29,761 bases of DNA from positions 1 through 29,761 of the forward strand of contig CAJTNC010000007.1 of assembly GCA_910577955.1 (NCBI GenBank), written 5' to 3'. Positions 15,688 through 23,087 of this stretch are shown piece by piece; positions within the stretch are counted from its first letter, which is position 1; every line of letters starts with the position of its first letter. The notes under the pieces are model-generated. The model saw nothing but the letters and a program-made list of their open reading frames with translations. It had not been told where the DNA came from and ran no database searches. Source of the stretch: an uncultured Lachnospiraceae bacterium (GTDB taxonomy: Bacteria; Bacillota; Clostridia; Lachnospirales; Lachnospiraceae). The position numbers and the translations under genes are program-made.

Positions 15688-16818
15688 CTAATAAATTCCC
15701 CTGATCCCCGAATCACTGTCCAGAGTATTCATATTATACAACAGCAGCACATCCGTCACTTCGCTGTGCTCCTCCAGAAAAGCAGAGGGGCCCCCTTTAT
15801 AATAGCGAGTGTCGAATACATATATTTTTTTGTAATGGTGCGCCAGAAACGGCACCATGGAATTGGCATAGCTGTCCTTGATCAACACCAGTACCGCCTC
15901 AGAAGACGCGTTCTTATTCTCAATCTCCACCAGCGGATGGATATTATTCAGAAACATCGAATATTTATCTTTTTCTTGCAGATAATCAAAATTGTACAGA
16001 CTGTCTGACACTTCCCCCGTATCCTGATAGGTGACGATCAGTTCGTCCGCAGGATTTGTAAAGATCGTGATCTCATCTTTCCTATGGCTGTAATCATTCA
16101 CTTTAGAATACAATGTACCCGCAAATCCATCGGTGACGGTCTGCGCCTCAAGCGCTTCTTCCGGCACCGGCGAGATGCCCTTTTCTTCACAGTAAGCCAG
16201 ATAACCGCAGTAAGCTCCCATTGTGGTCCAATGATGATCCGTGCGATAATAGAGCTGCTCTCCTGACGCTGCCAGAAGCTTTTCGCTGCAGTCTATCGCA
16301 TGAATACCTGTGGCCTCATATATCTCCCTCGCCGTCTCCATCTGGCCGGAGAGGGGCGCATACGCCGGAAGCTTGTCTTCGTACACCGTCACCGCGGTAG
16401 GCACTAACATCAGACTGACTGCAACATCTTTTTCTTTTATCTTTTTATCAAAACTGACAAATGTGTCAATAATTCGTTCCGTGTTCTGCGGCACTGCATA
16501 CGGCTCTATCAGGTACCCGTCCTCCCCGATATAAATGTGGTTTATTTCTTTTCTGCCGCCCGCAAGCTCCGTCTTTGTCTTTAAACCCATGAAAAAATCC
16601 CGCATAGGAAAATGATCCGCCAGCCAGTCACCGAGAGACTCCGTATATTCTCCGGCAAGCATTGCTTTTACGGTAAACTCCGGCATTTTTTCCAGATACC
16701 TGTTTTCATTCTCCGAAAACTCTTTTTTAGGACTCAGCAAAAGAACGGCTGACAGACACAAAACACCTGCGCAAAGCCCCCACACTGTCCATCTTCTTAT
16801 CTTAGCATCCGAAATCAT
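15688..16818 (-). CDS. DHHW-family protein (AlgX/AlgJ-like acetyltransferase partner)
   Basis: A 376-residue protein with a signal anchor (about 8-29), then an extracellular SGNH-like domain. The motif YYRTDHHWTTMG holds D194-H-H-W197; the candidate nucleophile is S316 in LIKDSYANSMVP. This matches the DHHW family related to AlgX/AlgJ, which transfers acyl groups to an exported polysaccharide with the help of an MBOAT protein. The MBOAT gene lies directly upstream (42-base gap), a diagnostic pairing. ATG 16818 is chosen because AGGAGG lies just before it; ATG 16839 has a purine run only one base away. The acceptor polymer is unknown. Confidence 0.88.
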   Translation of the reverse strand: MISDAKIRRWTVWGLCAGVLCLSAVLLLSPKKEFSENENRYLEKMPEFTVKAMLAGEYTESLGDWLADHFPMRDFFMGLKTKTELAGGRKEINHIYIGEDGYLIEPYAVPQNTERIIDTFVSFDKKIKEKDVAVSLMLVPTAVTVYEDKLPAYAPLSGQMETAREIYEATGIHAIDCSEKLLAASGEQLYYRTDHHWTTMGAYCGYLAYCEEKGISPVPEEALEAQTVTDGFAGTLYSKVNDYSHRKDEITIFTNPADELIVTYQDTGEVSDSLYNFDYLQEKDKYSMFLNNIHPLVEIENKNASSEAVLVLIKDSYANSMVPFLAHHYKKIYVFDTRYYKGGPSAFLEEHSEVTDVLLLYNMNTLDSDSGIRGIY

Positions 16819-16860
16819 AATACCTCCTGTGCAGACCATTCCTCCCGCCGCATACCGCTC

Positions 16861-18291
16861 TTAAAACCTAAAGTATAAAAACGGGTTATAAGTATCGCTC
16901 ACCATATACGCCGTTGACAACAAAAACAGCGCTGCAACACCCACTCCGGCGACAATGGATACCGCCTTGCCCTTTTTTCCGGAAAGCCCTAAAAGTTTTT
17001 TTGAAATCCACGGATATACCGGCATCGATACAATACAGGCAAGCGCGATCACCGGAGCGTAATTGCGCAGATACCATAGGAAACGGCCGTCCACGATACT
17101 GCTTGAAGCAAAAGAAAACAGGCTGCGGACATACTGCCTAAGTTCGCGCATATCCGTTATCGCAAAGATCACAAAGCCAAAAACAACGATAAACAGCGCA
17201 TAAATATGACGAATCCATTCGGGAAGCCTTTCAAGCCTCTTTCCCCACACATACTTTTCAAGCGCCAGCAAAACGCCGTAATAGACGCCCCACAATATAA
17301 AGTTTGAAGAAGCCCCATGCCACAATCCGGTGAGGAACCACACTACGGCAATATTGAACAGATGCCGCGCCGCACCACGTCTGTTCCCGCCCAAAGGAAT
17401 ATACACATAGTCGCGAAACCATGTTGACAGCGAAATGTGCCAGCGCCGCCAGAAATCAGTCACAGAGACGGCTGTCAGGGGATATCGGAAATTTTCGTGA
17501 TAGCTAAACCCCAACATCCTGCCCATCCCTATCGCCATATCGCTGTATGCACTGAAATCAAGATAAAGCTGCAAGGTAAAGCAGACTGCCCCCAGCCATG
17601 CGGTAGCAACGCTTATGTCTCCTGCTCCCAGAAGACGTATCTCCTCCCACAAGGCGCCCACCTGATTGGCAAGCAGCACCTTTTTGAAAAGACCCGTCAT
17701 AAAACGCAAAAGCCCCTTTTCCATATCCTCCGCCGTTATTTTTCTGTCATGAAGCTGTTCGCTTATGTCGGAAAAACGCACAATAGGGCCTGCCACCAGC
17801 TGCGGAAACATGGAAACATAGGTAAGGTATGCGGAATAACTGCGCTCCGCTTTCACCTCACCGCGGTAAAGGTCTATGATATAACTCATTGTCTGGAATG
17901 TATAAAAACTGATTCCGATCGGAAGATGTATCCCCAGCGCTGCGATCTCCGTACCGAACGCCCCGTTGAACAGCGAAATGATAAAGTCCGCATATTTAAA
18001 AAAGGAGAGCAGCAGCAGATTGATGCACACCGAACAGCATAAAAAAAATCTCCTCCTGCCCTTTGTCGTACCGAAACGCTCCATCAACCGCCCGTTCGTA
18101 TAATCGAGCAGGGTGGAAAAGAGCATCAACAAAATATATCGTGGTTCTCCCCACGCATAAAAAACAAGACTGAAAACGAGCAAAACACCGTTTTTCAGGG
18201 AAAAGTTATTCTTTGAGGATGGGAGCGCATAATATAAAATCAAACAAAGCGGCAAAAAAAAGAATATAAACGGAATACAACTAAATACCAT
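16861..18291 (-). CDS. MBOAT-family O-acyltransferase (AlgI/DltB-like)
   Basis: A 476-residue multi-pass membrane acyltransferase. Hallmarks are YYALPSSKNNFSLKNGVLLVFSLVFYAWG at the N-terminus, LPIGISFYTFQTMSYIIDLYRG, FPQLVAGPIVRF, then TDFWRRWHISLSTWFRDYVYIPLGGNRRG and the catalytic histidine in TGLWHGASSNFILWG. It would pass an acyl group, usually acetyl, across the membrane to the DHHW partner encoded next. GGAGGAGAG precedes ATG 18291. It lies 22 bases after the DUF4358 gene, in one minus-strand run. Confidence 0.95.
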   Translation of the reverse strand: MVFSCIPFIFFFLPLCLILYYALPSSKNNFSLKNGVLLVFSLVFYAWGEPRYILLMLFSTLLDYTNGRLMERFGTTKGRRRFFLCCSVCINLLLLSFFKYADFIISLFNGAFGTEIAALGIHLPIGISFYTFQTMSYIIDLYRGEVKAERSYSAYLTYVSMFPQLVAGPIVRFSDISEQLHDRKITAEDMEKGLLRFMTGLFKKVLLANQVGALWEEIRLLGAGDISVATAWLGAVCFTLQLYLDFSAYSDMAIGMGRMLGFSYHENFRYPLTAVSVTDFWRRWHISLSTWFRDYVYIPLGGNRRGAARHLFNIAVVWFLTGLWHGASSNFILWGVYYGVLLALEKYVWGKRLERLPEWIRHIYALFIVVFGFVIFAITDMRELRQYVRSLFSFASSSIVDGRFLWYLRNYAPVIALACIVSMPVYPWISKKLLGLSGKKGKAVSIVAGVGVAALFLLSTAYMVSDTYNPFLYFRF

Positions 18292-18313
18292 GTCTCTCCT
18301 CCGCCCGTTTTAC

Positions 18314-18841
18314 TCAGAACAGGCCGCTCTCAATGATATCCGTGATCGCTTCCGCATTTTCGGAAATGACAAGCCATATACAGTTGTCCTTCTCGACCAC
18401 TTCGCTCTTTTCTACAATGGAAAACTGTTCCGGAATATAGTTTTCCATCTCGTTTTTCTTTTCCTCCACAACCGTCTGCAGGCACTCCGCAATTCCCGCC
18501 ATATCATCTTTTTCTTTTACTTTCATGATGATAACGGTCTCCGCCTGTGCCGCGTCCTCCGACATACTGAAAACATACTCCTCCAGCACGGAAGTGTCGA
18601 TGCCATAATAGTTCTCAATAAACTCCCCATCCATACACAGAGGCGACTCAAGAGCCACTTCCTGCTCAATCTCTTTATATACTTCCTCCACGGACTTCGG
18701 CGCTTCTTCCGCCACTTCCTCTGAAACCTCACTCTGCGCCGGGCTCTCCGGTGTCTGCGCCGCCTGAGTGCCACACCCGCCGCAAAGAAATGCTGCCGCC
18801 ATAAAAGCTGCCGCAACTCTGCAGGATTTTACTCTTCTCAT
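18314..18841 (-). CDS. DUF4358-like lipoprotein
   Basis: A 175-residue exported lipoprotein: signal peptide with positive start (MRRVKSCR), hydrophobic core and lipobox LCGGC with C23. An Ala/Glu-rich linker follows, then a compact domain with NYYGID, EEYVFSMSEDAAQAETVIIMKVK and IAECLQTVVEEKKNEMENYIPEQFSIVE, the pattern I know as DUF4358. Function is unknown in the family. ATG 18841 has GGGAGAGAC upstream; an open frame continues in front but is Arg/Lys-only sequence overlapping the SGNH gene in another frame. It sits between the SGNH hydrolase and MBOAT genes, so a role in the same export or acylation step is likely. Confidence 0.82.
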   Translation of the reverse strand: MRRVKSCRVAAAFMAAAFLCGGCGTQAAQTPESPAQSEVSEEVAEEAPKSVEEVYKEIEQEVALESPLCMDGEFIENYYGIDTSVLEEYVFSMSEDAAQAETVIIMKVKEKDDMAGIAECLQTVVEEKKNEMENYIPEQFSIVEKSEVVEKDNCIWLVISENAEAITDIIESGLF

Positions 18842-18860
18842 GACTGTCTCTCCCTTTTGC

Positions 18861-19769
18861 CTACTTATTTTTCGTTGTTTTTTCCGAAACCAGTGCTTCT
18901 TCCGATGCCTTTTCTTTCTCCGCTTCTTCCAATTCCTTTGCTTTCTCCGCATCTTCCTTCGCAAACTGCTTCTCCGCATACCGGGTCAGTTCTTTCTCCC
19001 ACACAGCATATGCGGACTTTGAAAGATGCACAAAACCATCGCTGCAATATTTCTCTCCGAGATTTCCGGCTCCGTCAGAAATAGGGGTACACAGATCGAT
19101 ATATCCCCATCCGTTCTCCTCCGCCATTCCTTTGAGCAGTACATTGTATTTATCAATATTAGTGTTGTTCAGCTTTCCCTTCCCTTCGCCCTTCAGGGTG
19201 TAGGTAACGCTGATAATATTGATCTCGATGTCCGGAGACTTCTCTACGATCTTGTTTATGACCTCTTGATAAGTATCTCTGGCTCCCTCCAGCCCCAGAG
19301 GACTGATATCATTCATGCCGAGGAGTATGAACACCCGCTCGCTGCCGACAAGGGGCACCGCGTCCCAGACCTGATATTTTTTTCCTTTGTACATGGGATG
19401 CACATTCTTTCCGGCCACAGGTTTCATCGCATTGAGCGCCGAATAGCTTCCCGCCGCCAGAAAATCTATATCATGCACGAAAGTTGTCGCTTTCGAACTG
19501 TAATTGCGAAAACCGAGCATAATAGAATCGCCTATAAAAACAGAATTATCATAGTATTCCGCCAGTCTCTCCTCCGCCGTCTTCTCGGGCTCTTCCGGCT
19601 GCTCTGTCTGTGCACTTTCTGTTTGTTCACCATCTGTCTGTACACTTTCCGTCTGCACTTCTTTTTTCTGTGCCGGATCCTGTGACGCCGCTTTCACTTG
19701 TCCTGTCTGGCAACTCCCAAGCGCAAACGTAACTGCAAGCGCCGCACACAATATCTTTTGTCTTCTCAT
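18861..19769 (-). CDS. SGNH/GDSL hydrolase lipoprotein
   Basis: A 302-residue secreted esterase-type protein. The signal peptide ends in a lipobox ALGSC (C20). A low-complexity linker with repeated QTE/QTD units spans about 38-62. The hydrolase domain has the nucleophile S82 in FIGDSIMLGF, the oxyanion asparagine N153 in LLGMNDIS, and D244/H248 in SDGFVHLS. A Lys/Glu-rich helical tail follows. Such enzymes de-acetylate or acetylate cell-surface glycans, which fits the MBOAT and DHHW genes downstream. The start at 19769 has GGGGGG upstream. The 96-base gap before it holds a 9-bp inverted repeat (19787-19795 with 19856-19864). Confidence 0.9.
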   Translation of the reverse strand: MRRQKILCAALAVTFALGSCQTGQVKAASQDPAQKKEVQTESVQTDGEQTESAQTEQPEEPEKTAEERLAEYYDNSVFIGDSIMLGFRNYSSKATTFVHDIDFLAAGSYSALNAMKPVAGKNVHPMYKGKKYQVWDAVPLVGSERVFILLGMNDISPLGLEGARDTYQEVINKIVEKSPDIEINIISVTYTLKGEGKGKLNNTNIDKYNVLLKGMAEENGWGYIDLCTPISDGAGNLGEKYCSDGFVHLSKSAYAVWEKELTRYAEKQFAKEDAEKAKELEEAEKEKASEEALVSEKTTKNK

Positions 19770-19865
19770 CGCTTCTTATCCCCCCTCGAAAACTACCATT
19801 CCACAGGTTTATATGTACCTTTTCATTCTAACACTATTTTCCCGCCACTACAAGCTAGTTTTCGC

Positions 19866-21494
19866 CTAAAATGCCCCAAAATATTCATCAAGCCACTCCA
19901 TTCGTCTCTCCTGATAATCCAGAATTTTTTCAATATCAGCGGACATCTGATACTGGGGCCAGCGGGCGTTCTCTCTCTCGTTGACACCTGAAGCAATCAG
20001 ATAATCCCTGTTGTCGCACAGTTTCTTCAAAATATTCTCCGTACTCAGAAAACTCTCCCTGTACCCGCTCCACCTATCCTGAAGAAAAGGTCTGACAAGT
20101 TCAGGATTTGTATCCCGCAGGAACGGAATTGCCCCTTCCTCATAGATCACCGTCCAGTCTTCATTGAAACCAACGGTATAAGTTTCACCGAACGTCAGAT
20201 CCAGATCCCAGGGGATCTGGCGCATGACATAAGTGCCATCCTCCGCCACATCCGCGGCAAAATACATATTTTTATAGTAGTTATCACACCCGCTTACAGT
20301 CATGTTGAACAGAAGCATATCCACTGCATTCGACAAATATATTTTGTTCCCGGCAGACCCGACGTCCCCGTTCCCCCCATAAAATACCGAGAGGTAATCC
20401 CGCATAGGATACCATGCTTTCTCATAATCCGCGATCACATCGGGATACCGTATGCGTATGTAAGTCGCGATCCTCCACTTTTTGTCAATACTGGCCTGAA
20501 TCTCCTCGTCCTTCGGTACAAACCAGTTTGTCATTTTATATAGCACATCGTTTTTATCCAATTCCAGCTTTTTGGCGTCCACCGGCTCGATCAAACCATA
20601 GAGTCCGACATACTCATGATCCATGATCAGTTCCAGATATTCCATGCGTGGACCGGGCTCATACACTTCCGTATTGGATAATTCAAACTGTTCCCAGATC
20701 TGGTATGCCGTCTTCTCACGAATACGGCTGGAATCCGCCCCCAGCCCTTTCAGTTTCCAGCTATTGTCAGAACGCATCCCCAGAAGCGATGCGTTAAAAT
20801 TCTCTCCTTTGGCATCCAATATCCCTATGGAATAACCTTGCTTTTCCGGAGATAAGGCCGATGCCCCTCTCTGGTAATATCGTACTCCGGACTCCATGAT
20901 CTCATACTGCCTCGTCTCCGTCCCCGGATCAAAGAGCTGCATCTGCCCGTAATATATCACGGAGGGATCATAGATAAAACGATCCGGATCCGTATCATAA
21001 TCCCCCAGATCCTGCTGTTCCTCCCGTTCGGTGTTTATCGTCATGACTGGCATACCGCATACCGTCATAGACAGCTCATAGTAGCTTTCCCCGTCCACCA
21101 GCCACAGTTTAAAGATATGGTTGTCCCGAATACTTCCCGATTTATCTTCCCACGCCGGATCATATAAAGTACACAGAAACTTTTCTCTTGTATCGGCCGT
21201 TATCTCGCCGACCCATTCTTCAACGGAAAAATCCTGAGCAAGATAGACCATTCCGTCCTTTGTATACGGAAGCAGCGCCCCCCCAAAACAGACTCCGGGA
21301 TTGACCTCGGCAAAGCGTCTCTCTTTTCCCTCAAGAAAGTCCAAATCATCCACGACCGGCACCGCCATCACTCTCCCATTATAGGGCACGGGCACACGGT
21401 AATCCATATAAACCTCATAACAATAACAGCCTGTCAGAACGACCATAGCCAACAGGCTGGCAATAAGCATAATACCGATCTTTCTTCTTCTCAT
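19866..21494 (-). CDS. CotH-kinase family lipoprotein
   Basis: A 542-residue protein with a lipoprotein signal peptide (VVLTGC, C23), so it acts outside the membrane. The C-terminal half is the CotH domain: SWKLKGLGADSSRIREKTAYQIWEQ, YVGLYGLIEPVDAKKLEL, a helix-rich middle, NAVDMLLFNMTVSGCDNYYKN, and IPWDLDLTFG near residue 430 with the metal-binding aspartates. CotH of Bacillus is a protein kinase for spore coat proteins, but the domain is widespread in non-spore settings next to VTC and DUF4956 genes, as here. The ATG at 21494 is preferred to the GTG just before it; the ribosome binding site is weak. Its target is unknown. Confidence 0.9.
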   Translation of the reverse strand: MRRRKIGIMLIASLLAMVVLTGCYCYEVYMDYRVPVPYNGRVMAVPVVDDLDFLEGKERRFAEVNPGVCFGGALLPYTKDGMVYLAQDFSVEEWVGEITADTREKFLCTLYDPAWEDKSGSIRDNHIFKLWLVDGESYYELSMTVCGMPVMTINTEREEQQDLGDYDTDPDRFIYDPSVIYYGQMQLFDPGTETRQYEIMESGVRYYQRGASALSPEKQGYSIGILDAKGENFNASLLGMRSDNSWKLKGLGADSSRIREKTAYQIWEQFELSNTEVYEPGPRMEYLELIMDHEYVGLYGLIEPVDAKKLELDKNDVLYKMTNWFVPKDEEIQASIDKKWRIATYIRIRYPDVIADYEKAWYPMRDYLSVFYGGNGDVGSAGNKIYLSNAVDMLLFNMTVSGCDNYYKNMYFAADVAEDGTYVMRQIPWDLDLTFGETYTVGFNEDWTVIYEEGAIPFLRDTNPELVRPFLQDRWSGYRESFLSTENILKKLCDNRDYLIASGVNERENARWPQYQMSADIEKILDYQERRMEWLDEYFGAF

Positions 21495-21518
21495 CACTCA
21501 CATCACATCCAAAGTTTT

Positions 21519-22196
21519 CTACAGGGCTGTCTCCCCGTCATGGGAAAGAAGCGACACCGCGTCCACGCCGGACAACCCGTTGATCTCGCGCACCATGTCC
21601 GCCTCACCCGTTTTCATCCGCAGTTCCACCACCATATCCATGCCGCTTTTCGTCAGATTTCTTGATTTGATGCGGGAATATCTGGCGAAACGAGAGACGA
21701 TCTCCATCACTTCTTCCTCTGAATCACTATTTTGCGCATTGACCACCAATAGTAAAGGCGCGTTGGCAGTGGGCAGATAATCAAGCAGCAGCACAACGAT
21801 CGTCACGCACAGAGACAGCATCAGCCCTATCCCGTACAGACCGGCGCCGCAGATGATTCCCACAGAAATCGACCAGAATAAGAACACCAGATCCATAGGA
21901 TCCTTCACCGCCGTTCGGAAACGCACAATGGACAGCGCTCCGACCATACCAAGAGAAATGACAACGCTTGACTGTATCGCGAGAATAATAGCCGCAGTGA
22001 TCATTGCCAAAGCCACCAGCGATATATTAAAACTTTTTGAATAAAATGCCTTTCTTGATACCAGCCGATACACAAAATATATGTAGATTCCCAAAACTGC
22101 GGTAACCGCGATAGTAACCGCCACAGACGTAATACTGAAATCAACGACATTTACTCCTTCCAGAAACGATCTTCTCAACACATCTTTAAATCCCAT
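21519..22196 (-). CDS. DUF4956 membrane protein
   Basis: A 225-residue protein with about four membrane segments in the first 140 residues and a soluble alpha/beta C-terminal domain. The hallmark is SLGMVGALSIVRFRTAVKD followed by PMDLVFLFWSISVGIICGAGLYGIG, a block conserved in DUF4956. The soluble tail (LLLVVNAQNSDSEEEVMEI, GMDMVVELRMK) resembles an ACT/ferredoxin-like fold. Family genes are repeatedly found beside VTC-domain and CotH genes, which suggests a membrane partner or channel for the product (inference). AAAGGAGAATG precedes ATG 22196; the VTC gene is 51 bases upstream. Confidence 0.92.
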   Translation of the reverse strand: MGFKDVLRRSFLEGVNVVDFSITSVAVTIAVTAVLGIYIYFVYRLVSRKAFYSKSFNISLVALAMITAAIILAIQSSVVISLGMVGALSIVRFRTAVKDPMDLVFLFWSISVGIICGAGLYGIGLMLSLCVTIVVLLLDYLPTANAPLLLVVNAQNSDSEEEVMEIVSRFARYSRIKSRNLTKSGMDMVVELRMKTGEADMVREINGLSGVDAVSLLSHDGETAL

Positions 22197-22247
22197 GATA
22201 ACATTCTCCTTTTACTTTCTCTTTTAATCATGTATCCCTGTCTGTTC

Positions 22248-22946
22248 TCACACACAGAATCCCGCAGTAAATCTTCGGGATGTATAGTATTTTGAATATG
22301 CGGTCCGCTGCAGATCCCTCAACTGTAAAGTATGATAGATATGATCCGGCAGCAATCCGTCAAACTTGACCTCCAGCAAATGCATCCCCGCCGGCATCAC
22401 AGGCCTTGCATAAATGCGCGGCTCCAAAAATGTATCGACATGGGCTGTGGCCGTAATATTGCGGTCAAATGTAATGCGTACATTGCCCGCAGAATATATA
22501 AAGGGCGTCCGCTCATATTCTACCACCACTTTCGGCCGGTACATCCTTGTCCTGTAATGCAGAAAAAATTTATTCAGCACAGAATCGGCGCTCTCCGGCA
22601 TCTTAAATTCCCCGCCGAGAATTTCCCTGCACAGCTCCCCGCTTATCCTGCAGGCGGATTTATGCCCGAGGCCGTTTATCTTTTCTTTGGATTCCAACGT
22701 AATCAGTCCGGTTTTTCCGTCATAGATCCGTATTCTGAATTTTTCCCTGCTGTCCACGCCGTCCTCATTCTCATAATAACAGGAATCCCTGTAATCATCA
22801 AAATAGACGCTGCGCACAGTATACTTCCCGCCCTCTCCCGCATGGGGATCCGGACGGCACAAATTCTTTATCCGCATTTCCAACATGCGCATCTGTTGTT
22901 CGCTGCACTGATATTTCAATTCATTTCTGTAAACAATCTGTTCCAC
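22248..22946 (-). CDS. VTC-domain protein (polyphosphate polymerase-like)
   Basis: A 232-residue protein covering the whole VTC tunnel domain, whose eukaryotic form makes polyphosphate from ATP. The paired charged residues lining the tunnel are present: YRNELKYQ, VRSVYFDDY, REKFRIRIYDG, LESKEKINGLGHKS, VVVEYERTPF, ITFDRNI and LLEVKFDG. The start is set at GTG 22946, preceded by AAGAGG, because homology begins at once (EQIVYRNELKY) and because a strong promoter places the transcript start near 23024, where the longer frame begins. First gene of the cluster with DUF4956 and CotH. Product and acceptor are not known for such bacterial members. Confidence 0.9.
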   Translation of the reverse strand: MEQIVYRNELKYQCSEQQMRMLEMRIKNLCRPDPHAGEGGKYTVRSVYFDDYRDSCYYENEDGVDSREKFRIRIYDGKTGLITLESKEKINGLGHKSACRISGELCREILGGEFKMPESADSVLNKFFLHYRTRMYRPKVVVEYERTPFIYSAGNVRITFDRNITATAHVDTFLEPRIYARPVMPAGMHLLEVKFDGLLPDHIYHTLQLRDLQRTAYSKYYTSRRFTAGFCV

Positions 22947-23030
22947 GATCCTCTTATCTCTCCATAAGCACAAATCTCCGCCCCGTGCGGATCTTTCCGC
23001 CGAACTGCCTCTGTCGGCAGACATCTGTTA

Positions 23031-23060
23031 ATTATAACACACTTCGACAGACTCTGACAA
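23031..23060 (-). promoter_or_regulatory. Sigma-A-type promoter of the VTC-DUF4956-CotH cluster
   Basis: On the minus strand, -35 TTGTCA and a perfect -10 TATAAT are separated by 18 bases. It lies between the metH stop (23088) and the VTC start (22946). The leader would be about 75 bases and contains two short hairpins. Confidence 0.8.
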
Positions 23061-23087
23061 CCTTATCAGTCATCCACATTTTCTCTC

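Noticed and set aside
19787..19864. 9-bp inverted repeat spanning the CotH-SGNH gap as a terminator
   Set aside because: Arms are 60 bases apart with no T tract; too weak to call a terminator or a transcript break.
19866..21494. Calling the CotH-family gene a spore coat gene
   Set aside because: It has a lipoprotein signal and sits with VTC, DUF4956 and acylation genes; nothing nearby is spore related.
22947..23024. Longer VTC protein starting at 23024
   Set aside because: The promoter at 23031-23060 puts the transcript start at about that point, the extra residues are low-quality Ser/Arg/Gly sequence, and homology starts right after GTG 22946.
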